This document shows positions 52,927-61,452 of a stretch of DNA of 64,000 nt, in pieces. The stretch is from NCBI RefSeq assembly GCF_021922925.1, contig NZ_CP040786.1:2356001-2420000 (forward strand). The letters are read 5' to 3'. Made by a program: the position numbers and the translations under genes. This DNA is from Clavibacter phaseoli. Lineage in GTDB: Bacteria > Actinomycetota > Actinomycetes > Actinomycetales > Microbacteriaceae. The notes beneath the pieces were generated by a model. The model was not told the DNA's origin, did no database searches, and worked only from the letters and a program-made list of their open reading frames with translations. The number at the start of each line of letters is the position of its first letter. Within the stretch, counting starts at the first letter, position 1.

Positions 52927-53954
52927 GGCCGCGCATCCCGCGGCGGGACCGCGTCGTCCTCGGGATCCTCGTGCTCGCGCTCCTCGGCGCCGCCGCGGTC
53001 GGCCTCGGCACGGGCGCCTACCCGCTGTCGCCGCCGCAGGCGCTCGACGCCCTGCTCGGCGGCGGCGACGCGCAGGCCCGCTTCATCGTCGCCGACCAGC
53101 GGCTGCCGCGCGTGGTGTGCGCGATCGCGGTCGGCGCCGCGCTCGGCCTCAGCGGCATGGTGTTCCAGAGCGTCTCGCGCAATCCGCTCGGGAGCCCGGA
53201 CGTCATCGGGTTCAGCACAGGCGCGGCGACCGGCGGGCTCGTCGCGATCCTGGTGACCGGATCCACCGCCGCGGCGCCCTCCTCGGCCGGATCCATCGCC
53301 CTCGGCACAGTGGCCGGCGGCTTCGCGACCGCGTTCGCCGTGCACCTGATGAGCTCCCGCACCGCGACGACGGGCGAGCGGCTCGTGCTGGTGGGCATCG
53401 CGGTCGGGGCGATGCTCGCCTCGGTCAACGACTTCCTCATCACCCGCAGCGACCTCGAGCTGGCACAGGCCGCCGCGACCTGGCGCTTCGGCACGCTCAA
53501 CGGCATCTCGTGGCCGCAGGTCGCGCCCGCCGTCGCGGTGCTCGCCGTGATCGTGCCGCTCGCGTTCCTCGGCGAGCCGCCGCTGCGCATGCTCGAGATG
53601 GGCGACGACACCGCTCGCGCGCTCGGCCTCGACGTCGGCAGATGGCGGACCGCGTTGCTCGCGGCGGGCGTCGCGCTGGCCGCGGTCGGCGTCGCGGCCG
53701 TGGGCCCGGTCGGCTTCGTCGCGCTCGCCACGCCGCACCTCGCCCGCCGCATGATGCCCGGGAGCCGGGGCCGCATGCTGCCCGCGCTCGTGGTCGGGGC
53801 GCTGCTGCTGAGCGTCGCGGACCTCGTGGCCGGGCGGCTGCTCAGCCCGTTCCAGATCCCGGTCGGGCTCGCCACCTCCGCGCTCGGCGGGATCTACCTG
53901 CTGTGGCTGCTCGCCTCGCCGGACACGTCGCGCCGGGCGGCCGCGGGCGGCTGA
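52923..53954 (+). CDS. iron-siderophore ABC transporter permease (FecCD)
   Basis: A 343-residue second permease of the same transporter. FecCD markers: ADQRLPRVVCAIAVGAALGLSGMVFQSVSRNPLGSPDVIGF, coupling helix MGDDTARALGLDVGRWRT and GPVGFVALATPHLARRM. It starts with GTG inside the stop codon of the first permease, so the two should be made in equal amounts as a heterodimer. The operon then ends, without an ATPase gene. Confidence 0.9.
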   Translation: MRPRIPRRDRVVLGILVLALLGAAAVGLGTGAYPLSPPQALDALLGGGDAQARFIVADQRLPRVVCAIAVGAALGLSGMVFQSVSRNPLGSPDVIGFSTGAATGGLVAILVTGSTAAAPSSAGSIALGTVAGGFATAFAVHLMSSRTATTGERLVLVGIAVGAMLASVNDFLITRSDLELAQAAATWRFGTLNGISWPQVAPAVAVLAVIVPLAFLGEPPLRMLEMGDDTARALGLDVGRWRTALLAAGVALAAVGVAAVGPVGFVALATPHLARRMMPGSRGRMLPALVVGALLLSVADLVAGRLLSPFQIPVGLATSALGGIYLLWLLASPDTSRRAAAGG

Positions 53955-53982
53955 TCCACGGGCAGCTGGTCCGCGGAGCCGC

Positions 53983-54645
53983 TCAGTCCTCGACGCGCAC
54001 GCGGAAGTGCCGCGCGAAGACCGGCCCCAGCGCCATGAGCTGGGTCGAGTCGAGCACGGCGCCGCGGAGGCCGTCGGGGGTGTCGAGGTCCATGATCTCG
54101 GCGCCGCGGAGGTCCAGGTGCGTGAGCGACGAGTCGGCGAGGTCGAGGGTGCCGATGGTGGTGCGGGCGAACGCGACGCGCATGCCGGCGGTGCCGCGGA
54201 GGTCCAGCTCCTCGATGGCGCAGTCGGTGATGAGCAGGTCGGTGATCTTCGAGCCGCGCAGGTTCACGAAGCCGAGCCGGCAGTCGGTGATGTGCACGGA
54301 GGAGAGCGTGGCGTCGTAGAGCTCGGCGGATCCGACGCGCGAGCCCTCGAGGCGCACGTCGCGCATCCGGATCCTGGGCGCCTTCAGCACGGGCGCGTCG
54401 AGTCGGGAGGCGAGCACGTCCACGAGGCTCGCGGCCGTGAGGTCGGCCTCGTGCAGGCGGATCCGCTCGAGCGCGCACTCCTCGAATCCGATGTCGACGA
54501 GGTCGGCGTCCGAGAGGTCGGCGTCGGCGAACCGCAGCCGCTCGAAGGACGCGTGCGCGTCGAGGTCGGACGGGTCGCCGTCGGCGAGCCCGTCGAGCCG
54601 CGGGTCGCTGATCCGGGGCGGGAGGATGCGGGTGGATGCGGCCAT
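53983..54645 (-). CDS. pentapeptide repeat protein
   Basis: A 220-residue protein built of about 25 pentapeptide repeats with the A(D/N)LXX pattern (DADLSDADLVD, EADLTAASLVD, LDLADSSLTHLDLRGAE). These fold into a right-handed quadrilateral beta helix that can mimic DNA; members such as MfpA and Qnr protect DNA gyrase, but most are uncharacterised. A GGAGG site precedes the ATG. The gene is single and convergent with the siderophore permeases. Confidence 0.85.
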   Translation of the reverse strand: MAASTRILPPRISDPRLDGLADGDPSDLDAHASFERLRFADADLSDADLVDIGFEECALERIRLHEADLTAASLVDVLASRLDAPVLKAPRIRMRDVRLEGSRVGSAELYDATLSSVHITDCRLGFVNLRGSKITDLLITDCAIEELDLRGTAGMRVAFARTTIGTLDLADSSLTHLDLRGAEIMDLDTPDGLRGAVLDSTQLMALGPVFARHFRVRVED

Positions 54646-54862
54646 GCGGAGCCTCCGGGTGCTCGGGTGGATGCCGTCGGCGGGCGGCGCTCCCACGGTA
54701 CGGGAGACCCCCGCGGGTGCGGGATGCGGGGATGGCCGCGGGTGCGGCCATGGGCACAGCCCCCGCGAAGATCGCCCCCATCGGGGGTCGTGACGGCGCC
54801 GTCGTCGCGGAGTAGACCGGTCTCCCGACCGGCAGCCCGCCGGTCCGAGCATCGGAGCCCCC

Positions 54863-55597
54863 ATGCCATCCGTCCGCCGACGCGGTCTCGTCGGCCTCAT
54901 CGCCCTGGCCCTGATCACCGCCGCTCAGGCCGGCCCCGCCTCCCCCGCGTCCGCGGGTCCCGCCCCCGCGCCCCGCGCCATCACCGCGACCGTCGTCGGC
55001 CGCGTCTACCTCGACCGCGTGGATCCCCGGAACCTCGTCCGCGCGGGCGAGGTCTCGCTCGAGCTCGCCGACATCCCGTTCGGGGACAGCGTCGACATCG
55101 TCGACGGCGTGTTCCGCTTCGACGGGATGCGCGCCACCCGCTACACGCTGCGCGCCTGGGTCTCGCTCGGCGGCAAGCCCGCGTCGCAGTACCTCGGCCA
55201 GGTCAACGAGTGGCGGGACGCGCGCTTCTTCACCGCCCCCGCCGGCCGCGAGACCCGCGTCGACATCGTTCTCCGCACGCCCGCGGGCATCGGCGGCACG
55301 GTGACGCTGCCCGGCGGAGCGCCCGCCGCCGCCGCGCCCGTTGACGTCCTGCGCGCGACCGGCGACGGGCGACTGGAGGCGTCCGGCTTCACGGACGCGT
55401 CCGGCCGCTACGCGCTCGGGAACCTGGAGCCCGGGTTCTACGTCGTGCGCTTCGGCACGCCGTCGTCGGATCCCCGCGCCTACCTCCCCGAGTGGTCCGG
55501 CGACCGGACGCAGCGCGCCCTCGCGACGCGCATCGCCGTCTCGCGCTGGGGGCAGGTGGTCACGGGCGTCGACGCGACGCTCGCGCCCACCCCTTGA
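54863..55597 (+). CDS. secreted protein with carboxypeptidase-regulatory-like domains
   Basis: A 244-residue secreted protein: signal peptide residues 1-30 (cleavage near PASAG), then two beta-sandwich modules of the carboxypeptidase-regulatory-like type with GDSVDIVDGVFRFDGMRATRYTLRAWV and GFTDASGRYALGNLEPGFYVVRFG. No anchor is present, so it is probably released. Such domains usually bind sugars or proteins at the surface; there is no catalytic motif. The 217-base gap upstream holds only a weak TAGACC box. Confidence 0.75.
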   Translation: MPSVRRRGLVGLIALALITAAQAGPASPASAGPAPAPRAITATVVGRVYLDRVDPRNLVRAGEVSLELADIPFGDSVDIVDGVFRFDGMRATRYTLRAWVSLGGKPASQYLGQVNEWRDARFFTAPAGRETRVDIVLRTPAGIGGTVTLPGGAPAAAAPVDVLRATGDGRLEASGFTDASGRYALGNLEPGFYVVRFGTPSSDPRAYLPEWSGDRTQRALATRIAVSRWGQVVTGVDATLAPTP

Positions 55598-55628
55598 CGC
55601 GGTTTCCCCACCCGCTGGACGATGGCGC

Positions 55629-56018
55629 ATGGCCGCTGTCGAGCACTTCGAGATCCCCGCCGATGACATGGCGCGCGCGAGCGCGTTCTACTCCGCCGTC
55701 TTCGGCTTCCGGTACGAATCGTGGGGAGACGACGCGGGCATGATCCTCACCGGCTCGGACGACGGGATAGACGGCGACCTCCACCGGCGCGCGGACGTCC
55801 CGCACCCCACCATCGTGATCACGGTCGACTCCATCGAGGAGACGGTCGCGCAGGTCGAGGCGCACGGCGGGTCCACCATGGGCGGGATCCAGATGCTCAA
55901 CGAGACCGACCGCTGGGCCTACGTGCGCGACAGCGAGGGCAACGCGATCGGCCTGTTCGACCACGGGCCGGGTGCATCCGCAGACCCGGCCGACCCGCCC
56001 ACGGCCGCCGCCGGCTGA
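55629..56018 (+). CDS. VOC family protein
   Basis: A 129-residue glyoxalase/bleomycin-resistance-type protein: HFEIPADDMARASAFYSAVFGF at the start and YVRDSEGNAIGLFDHGPGA at the end, with the metal-ligand positions His and Glu partly kept. Its specific role is unknown. A GACGAT box 5 bases before the ATG could be a weak leaderless promoter. It follows the secreted protein gene after 31 bases. Confidence 0.8.
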   Translation: MAAVEHFEIPADDMARASAFYSAVFGFRYESWGDDAGMILTGSDDGIDGDLHRRADVPHPTIVITVDSIEETVAQVEAHGGSTMGGIQMLNETDRWAYVRDSEGNAIGLFDHGPGASADPADPPTAAAG

Positions 56019-56044
56019 CGGCGGCCGCGCGCGGTCACGCCCGG

Positions 56045-58483
56045 CTACGCGTTGTCGTCCCCATTGTCGATCACGACCTGCCGGTTCGGATCCGCGAACG
56101 GCAGCCCCTCCGCGCCCGACACGTCCGGCATGTCCTCGCCGTGCTCGCGCGTGAAGACGCGGTGCGCGATGCGCTCGTCGTCCATGCGCTGCGAGAGGCC
56201 CGCGTAGGTGGTCTCGAGGTGCGGCACGCGGCGGATCACGTCCATCACGAGCCGGAACCGGTCGAGGTCGTTGAGCATCAGCATGTCGAACGGCGTGGTC
56301 GTGCCGCCCTGCTCCACGAAGCCGCGCACGTGCATGTTCGCGTGGTTGTGGCGCTTGTAGGTGAGGCGGTGGATGAGCGACGGGTACCCGTGGAAGGCGA
56401 ACACCACGGGCTTGTCGCGCGTGAACAGGGCGTCGAAGGATCCGTCGTCGAGGCCGTGGGGGTGCTGCGTGGAGTCCTGCAGCCGCATCAGGTCGACCAC
56501 GTTGATGAACCGCACGCGCAGCTGCGGGATCTCGCGCTTGAGGATCTGCACCGCCGCCATCGCCTCCACGGTCGGGATGTCGCCCGCGCACGCGACGACC
56601 ACGTCGGGCTCGAGACCCGGCACCTCGGTGCCCGCCCACTCCCACACGCCGACGCCGCGCGCGCCGTGCGCCCGCGCCTCCTCGAGCGAGAGCAGGCTCG
56701 CGGTCGGCTGCTTGCCGGCGACGACCACGTTGATGAGGTCGGTGCCGCGCAGGCAGTGGTCCATCGTGACGAGCAGCGAGTTCGCGTCGAACGGCAGGTA
56801 CACGCGCACGATCTCGGCGCGCTTGTTCACGACGTGGTCGAGGAAGCCGGGATCCTGGTGCGAGAAGCCGTTGTGGTCCTGCCGCCAGACGTGCGAGGAG
56901 AGCAGGTACGTGAACGACGCGACCGGCCGCCGCCACTCCACCTTCGAGCTCGACTCGAGCCACTTCGCGTACTGGTTGAACATCGAGTCGACGATGTGGA
57001 TGAAGGCCTCGTACGAGGTGAAGAGCCCGTGCCGGCCGGTGAGCAGGTACGCCTCGAGCAGCCCCTGCGTGATGTTCTCGTTGAGGATCTCGATGACCCG
57101 GCCCTCATGCGCCAGGTGCTCGTCGACCGGCAGCACCTCGCCCTGCCAGGCCTTCGCCGTGACCTCGTAGACGTCGTCGAGCCGGTTGCTGGCGGTCTCG
57201 TCGGGGCCGAAGATCCGGAAGTCGAGCGGGTTGCGGGCGATCACGTCGCGCAGCCAGCCGCCGAGCACGCGGGTCGGCTCGGCGATGACGCCGCGGCCGT
57301 CGCTGAGGTCGATCGCGTTCACCTCGAGCGGCGGGAGCCGGAGGTCGCGGCGGAGCAGGCCGCCGTTGGCGTGCGGGTTGGCGCTCATCCGCCGGTCGCC
57401 CTCGGGCCGGTTCGGCTGGAGCGCGGGCGTCAGGCGGCCGTCGCGGTCGAAGAGCTCGTGCGGGCGGTAGCTCTCGAGCCACTCCTGGAGCTGGCGGAGG
57501 TGATCCGGGTCGTCGCGGACACCTGAGAGCGGCACCTGGTGCGCGCGCCACGTGCCCTCGACCGGCTTGCCGTCGACCTCCGCCGGGCCGGTCCAGCCCT
57601 TCGGGGTGCGGAGGATCAGCATCGGCCAGGCCGGGCGCTCCTCGCTGCCGCCCGTGCGGGCCGCGAGCTGGATCCGGCTGATCTCGTCGAGCGCGTCGCC
57701 CAGCGCGAGCGCGAACCGCTCGTGCACCGCCGCGTGGTCCTCGCCGTCGAAGCCGCCCGTGACGATCCGCGGGGAGTAGCCGTAGCCCGTGAAGAGCGCG
57801 AGCAGCTCCTCCTCCGGGATGCGGGCGAGCACGGTGGGGTTCGCGATCTTCCAGCCGTTGAGGTTGAGGATCGGCAGCACCGCGCCGTCCGACTCCGGGT
57901 CGAGGAACTTGTCGAGGTGCCAGCTGGCGGCGAGGGTCCCGGTCTCCGCCTCGCCGTCGCCGATCACGCACGCGACCACGAGGTCCGGGTTGTCGAGCGC
58001 CGCGCCGTACGCGTGCACGAGCGAGTAGCCGAGCTCGCCGCCCTCGTTGATGGATCCGGGCGTCTCGGGCGCCGCGTGCGACGGCACGCCGCCCGGGAAC
58101 GAGAACTGGCGGAAGAGGTGGCGGAGCCCGTCGCGGTCGGGCGTCGCCGCCGAGAACAGCTCCGAGTAGGTGCCGTCGAGGTAGGCGTTCGCGACCATGC
58201 CGGGACCGCCGTGGCCGGGGCCGGCGATGTAGATCATGTCGAGGTCGCGCTCGATGATCGCCCGGTTGAGGTGCGCGTAGACGAAGTTCAGCAGCGGGGT
58301 CGTGCCCCAGTGCCCGAGGAGGCGCGGCTTGATGTCGTCGCGCGTGAGCGGGCGCTCGAGCAGCGGGTCGTCGAGCAGGTAGATCTGGCCGACGGAGAGG
58401 TAGTTGGCGGCGCGCCACCACCCGTCGACGACGTCGAGGTAGAGGGGCGCGGCGGGGTCGCGGGGTGCGGTGTCGGAGGCCAT
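56045..58483 (-). CDS. xfp: phosphoketolase
   Basis: An 812-residue TPP enzyme that splits xylulose 5-phosphate or fructose 6-phosphate with inorganic phosphate to acetyl phosphate and an aldose phosphate. The TPP-binding signature GDGEAETG is at residues 175-182, with LNLNGWKI after it; [28 protein letters not shown] and the C-terminal [15 protein letters not shown] are typical. The length is standard. It is a single gene with a TAGGCT box 5 bases before the ATG; no acetate kinase gene is adjacent. It gives the organism a route from pentoses to acetyl phosphate without loss of carbon as CO2. Confidence 0.95.
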   Translation of the reverse strand: MASDTAPRDPAAPLYLDVVDGWWRAANYLSVGQIYLLDDPLLERPLTRDDIKPRLLGHWGTTPLLNFVYAHLNRAIIERDLDMIYIAGPGHGGPGMVANAYLDGTYSELFSAATPDRDGLRHLFRQFSFPGGVPSHAAPETPGSINEGGELGYSLVHAYGAALDNPDLVVACVIGDGEAETGTLAASWHLDKFLDPESDGAVLPILNLNGWKIANPTVLARIPEEELLALFTGYGYSPRIVTGGFDGEDHAAVHERFALALGDALDEISRIQLAARTGGSEERPAWPMLILRTPKGWTGPAEVDGKPVEGTWRAHQVPLSGVRDDPDHLRQLQEWLESYRPHELFDRDGRLTPALQPNRPEGDRRMSANPHANGGLLRRDLRLPPLEVNAIDLSDGRGVIAEPTRVLGGWLRDVIARNPLDFRIFGPDETASNRLDDVYEVTAKAWQGEVLPVDEHLAHEGRVIEILNENITQGLLEAYLLTGRHGLFTSYEAFIHIVDSMFNQYAKWLESSSKVEWRRPVASFTYLLSSHVWRQDHNGFSHQDPGFLDHVVNKRAEIVRVYLPFDANSLLVTMDHCLRGTDLINVVVAGKQPTASLLSLEEARAHGARGVGVWEWAGTEVPGLEPDVVVACAGDIPTVEAMAAVQILKREIPQLRVRFINVVDLMRLQDSTQHPHGLDDGSFDALFTRDKPVVFAFHGYPSLIHRLTYKRHNHANMHVRGFVEQGGTTTPFDMLMLNDLDRFRLVMDVIRRVPHLETTYAGLSQRMDDERIAHRVFTREHGEDMPDVSGAEGLPFADPNRQVVIDNGDDNA

Positions 58484-58488
58484 GAGTC

Positions 58489-58494
58489 AGCCTA
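58489..58494 (-). promoter_or_regulatory. -10 box TAGGCT of the phosphoketolase gene
   Basis: Minus-strand TAGGCT is 5 bases before the ATG at 58483. Confidence 0.5.
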
Positions 58495-58597
58495 CGGCGG
58501 GGGCTGGCGGGTGGGCAGGGCGGGGCGGATCCCGTCAGGAGGATCGCAGCCAGGGGCCGGTCGCGGGCGTCGCGGCTAGCCGCTGCGCGACGGATCC

Positions 58598-58627
58598 GCG
58601 CCCCGCGGCCACCCCGCCGCGGGGCGC
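58598..58627. repeat. perfect hairpin in a divergent intergenic region
   Basis: 12-bp arms (58598-58609 and 58616-58627, loop CACCCC) between the divergent phosphoketolase and EthD-like genes. It is not at a gene end, so it may be a leader structure of the EthD-like gene or a regulator site. Confidence 0.55.
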
Positions 58628-58709
58628 CGGCGCATCATGGCCACGCGGAGGACCGGCGCGCGGCGCGCCCGCCATCGCGACGAACCCACCTCACGAGAAG
58701 GAGGCCATC

Positions 58710-59015
58710 GTGCCCACGAAGATCACCCTCATCATCGGCGAACCGAGCGACCCGGCCGCGTTCGAGGAGGCCTACCGCGGCATCGCCGACCTCGCGCGCG
58801 AGCTCCCGGAGCTGCGCCGCCTCGAGTCGGCCAAGGTGCTCCCCAAGGAGGACGGCACCCCGACGCCCGCGCACCGGACCCTCGACCTGTACTTCGACTC
58901 CTACGAGGACGCCTCCGCGGCGGTGGCGACGCCCGAGGCGGGCGAGCTGTTCGGACGGCTCGGGAAGACGGGCGCATCGCTCACGGGCCTGTTCTCGGAC
59001 ATCGAGAGCGCCTGA
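58710..59015 (+). CDS. EthD-like protein
   Basis: A 101-residue protein with the dimeric alpha-beta barrel of the EthD family: TKITLIIGEPSDPAAFEEAY at the start and RTLDLYFDSYEDASAAVATPE in the second half. EthD helps degrade ethyl tert-butyl ether in Rhodococcus, but most relatives have unknown roles. The GTG start has a strong GAGAAGGAGG site. A terminator follows shortly. Confidence 0.8.
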   Translation: MPTKITLIIGEPSDPAAFEEAYRGIADLARELPELRRLESAKVLPKEDGTPTPAHRTLDLYFDSYEDASAAVATPEAGELFGRLGKTGASLTGLFSDIESA

Positions 59016-59030
59016 CCCGGCCCCGCACGC

Positions 59031-59071
59031 GACGACGGCGCCGCATCCCCACGGGACGCGGCGCCGTCGTC
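59031..59071. terminator. bidirectional hairpin terminator
   Basis: 14-bp arms GACGACGGCGCCGC / GCGGCGCCGTCGTC (59031-59044 and 59058-59071) with an inner TCCC-GGGA pair, between the EthD-like and manganese catalase genes. Confidence 0.88.
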
Positions 59072-59088
59072 ATGCGGTGTGGCGAGGA

Positions 59089-60042
59089 TCAGGCCTTCGT
59101 CGGCCCGTAGAACGCCTCGACCTCGGCCAGCTCGCGCTCAGCCGTCTCCTGGATCAGCGCCAGCAGGTCCTTGTCGAGACCCGGCGCGAACTCCTCGAGC
59201 CGCTCGGGCGCGATGGTCGACGGGACGCCCTGCGGCGCCTGCTCGGTCGCGGTGAGGTCGGTGCCGTCCTTCGAGGGCGACGCGCCCTGGAAGATCCGGC
59301 CGGCCTCGCTCTTGCCGTCGAGGTCGAAGCTGTACTGCTTGCTCTGGAGGCCGAGGTCCACCAGCTTCTTCACCTCGGGGAACTGCTCCGCGTTGGTCTT
59401 CGGGATCGGCAGGAGCTTGCCCCAGTCGACGCCGAGCGTCTCGAGCGCCTTCGCGTACGCGTTCTCGTGCGCCTGGTCGCGCACGATGAGGTACGCGACG
59501 GTCGCGCGGGCGACGGGGTTGTCGGTCATCTCGTAGATGCGGCACTTCTGCAGGCGGCCGGTCGACTCGAGCATGACGTTGTAGAGCAGGTCGAGCGGGA
59601 GGTTGCCCGAGTTGTAGACGTAGCTGCCGCTCCACGGGTTGCCGGCGGCGTCGACGGGCAGCGCGCCCTGGGCGCCCACGAGGTGGTGGTGGATGTTGCC
59701 GTGGTCGAGCGCGATGCTCAGCGGCGTCGCCCCTCCCTTGCCCGGGGTGTCGAGCGGGTCGGTGAGCTTGCCGCTGTACTCGGGCGCGCCGTCGAGCAGG
59801 CGCGAGATCGTGGTGCCGATGAGCTCGACGTGGCTGATCTCCTCGGTGCCGACGCCCTGGATCAGGTCGCGGTACGGCTTGGCGGCGGCGCCGCGGAAGT
59901 TCATCGCCTGGAACAGGTACTGCATCATCGTGCGCATCTCGCCGAACTGGCCGCCGAGGCCCTCCTGCAGCGCGCTGGCGGCGGCAGGGTCGGGCTCGCC
60001 GTCGGCGATCTCGTTGATCCAGGTCTGTGCGTGGAAGTACAT
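59089..60042 (-). CDS. manganese catalase
   Basis: A 317-residue dimanganese catalase that breaks down hydrogen peroxide to water and oxygen. The ferritin-like four-helix core carries the Mn ligands: GGQFGEMRTMMQYLFQ (Glu), GTEEISHVELIG (Glu and His) and VRDQAHENAYAKAL (Glu/His pair). Length and C-terminal tail are typical. The Shine-Dalgarno AGGAG is part of a perfect palindrome AGGAGCTCCT (60043-60052) touching the start codon. Non-haem catalases serve peroxide defence when haem is limited. Single gene. Confidence 0.92.
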   Translation of the reverse strand: MYFHAQTWINEIADGEPDPAAASALQEGLGGQFGEMRTMMQYLFQAMNFRGAAAKPYRDLIQGVGTEEISHVELIGTTISRLLDGAPEYSGKLTDPLDTPGKGGATPLSIALDHGNIHHHLVGAQGALPVDAAGNPWSGSYVYNSGNLPLDLLYNVMLESTGRLQKCRIYEMTDNPVARATVAYLIVRDQAHENAYAKALETLGVDWGKLLPIPKTNAEQFPEVKKLVDLGLQSKQYSFDLDGKSEAGRIFQGASPSKDGTDLTATEQAPQGVPSTIAPERLEEFAPGLDKDLLALIQETAERELAEVEAFYGPTKA

Positions 60043-60303
60043 AGGAGCTCCTATTTCTTCATGCGGCGAATCCGCCGTCTCCCCCACCCTGCTCCGCATG
60101 CCGAGCAGCGACCGGACCCGCCGAGGGGGTTGCCAGGCGCGAGGCGGTCGGGTAGGTCGGGACGGCTGTCCGGTCGTCCCCGCTCCCGGGCCCGCGCGGA
60201 TCCGCCCCGGTAGGGTGTGCCCAGCAATGGGAGATCCGACCAGCCCGCGACCCGGCGGGCGCGACGTCCGTCGCCGCCTCGGAGGATGCCGGATGGAGCA
60301 CGG

Positions 60304-61326
60304 GTGAGCGTCAGGAGCGGCGGCGAGCGGCTCGGGCTCCGCGAGGTCGCGGAGCGCGCGGGCGTCTCGCACATGACCGTCTCGCGCGTGCTCAACGGGC
60401 ACCCGCAGGTGAAGGAGTCCACGCGGCAGCGCGTGCTCGAGGTGGTCGCCGAGCTCGACTTCCGGCCGAACAGCGCCGCCCGCCAGCTCGTCACGCAGCA
60501 GGCGCTGCGCATCGGCGTGCTCATCGAGAGCGCGGTGGAGTTCGGGCCGTCGAGCATCCTGCGCGCCATCGAGCGGTCGGCGCGCGACGGCGGCTACTCG
60601 GTGGCCTCGTTCGCGCTCCGGGACGACGAGGACGCGACGCCCGAGGAGGCCGTGCGCCATCTCACCGGGCAGGGCATCGACGCGCTGTGCGTCGTCGCGC
60701 CGCGCTCGTCGTCCGTGGCCGTGCTGCGCACCATCACGACCGGGCTGCCCACGCTCGTGGTCAAGGCCGAGAAGGACCCCGCGTTCCTCACGGTCTCGGT
60801 CGACCAGTCCGCGGGCACGCGCCTAGCCGTCGACCACCTCGCGAGCCTCGGCCACCGCGACGTGCTGCACGTCTCCGGCCCGCTCGACTGGCTGGACGCG
60901 CGCGCCCGCGAGCGCGCCTTCCACACGCGCACCCGGGCGTGGGGCATGCGCGAGCGGCCTATCGTGATCGGCGACTGGTCGAGCGACTTCGGCTACGACT
61001 TCGCGCGCGGGCTCGGGGGCGTCCCCGAGTACACGGCCGTGTTCGTGGCGAACGACGAGATGGCGCTCGGCGTGATCCACGGGCTGCACGACCGCGGGAT
61101 CCGCGTGCCCGAGGACCTCAGCGTCGTCGGCTTCGACGACCTGCCCGTCTCCCGCCACTTCCTCCCGCCGCTCACGACGGTGCGACAGGACTTCCCGGCG
61201 CTCGGCGCGCTCGTGGTGGACGCGCTCATCGCCGCGATCGAGGGGCGCGAGATCCCGCAGGCGAGCCGGATCCCGCCCGAGCTCGTCGTGCGCGACTCCA
61301 GCGCGGCCGCCCGACGCGTCGACTGA
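60304..61326 (+). CDS. LacI family transcriptional regulator
   Basis: A 340-residue repressor: N-terminal helix-turn-helix (LREVAERAGVSHMTVSRVLNGHPQVKESTRQRVLEV) and a periplasmic-binding-like sugar domain ending LTTVRQDFPALGALVVDALI. GTG at 60304 is chosen for its GGAG site and the immediate start of the DNA-binding domain; ATG 60286 is possible. A TAGGGT box at 60211-60216 gives a leader of about 80 bases. It probably binds the two TGTTACCGGTAACA-type operators before the sugar-binding protein gene and responds to the transported sugar. The 261-base gap to the catalase gene shows only short inverted repeats. Confidence 0.9.
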   Translation: MSVRSGGERLGLREVAERAGVSHMTVSRVLNGHPQVKESTRQRVLEVVAELDFRPNSAARQLVTQQALRIGVLIESAVEFGPSSILRAIERSARDGGYSVASFALRDDEDATPEEAVRHLTGQGIDALCVVAPRSSSVAVLRTITTGLPTLVVKAEKDPAFLTVSVDQSAGTRLAVDHLASLGHRDVLHVSGPLDWLDARARERAFHTRTRAWGMRERPIVIGDWSSDFGYDFARGLGGVPEYTAVFVANDEMALGVIHGLHDRGIRVPEDLSVVGFDDLPVSRHFLPPLTTVRQDFPALGALVVDALIAAIEGREIPQASRIPPELVVRDSSAAARRVD

Positions 61327-61452
61327 GTCCGGCGCCCGGGGGATCTCGGGCCGCGACCCCTCGCCCGCGCCGCCGACCGGCGGCTACAGTCGTGCACACC
61401 GGGCCCACCCGGCACGCGGCCGCCACCCGGCCCGGAACCCGAGGAGCACCAG

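Noticed and set aside
60053..60064. Tiny upstream frame (Met-Lys-Lys-stop) before the manganese catalase
   Set aside because: A three-codon frame occurs readily by chance and has no ribosome binding site of its own that I can see.
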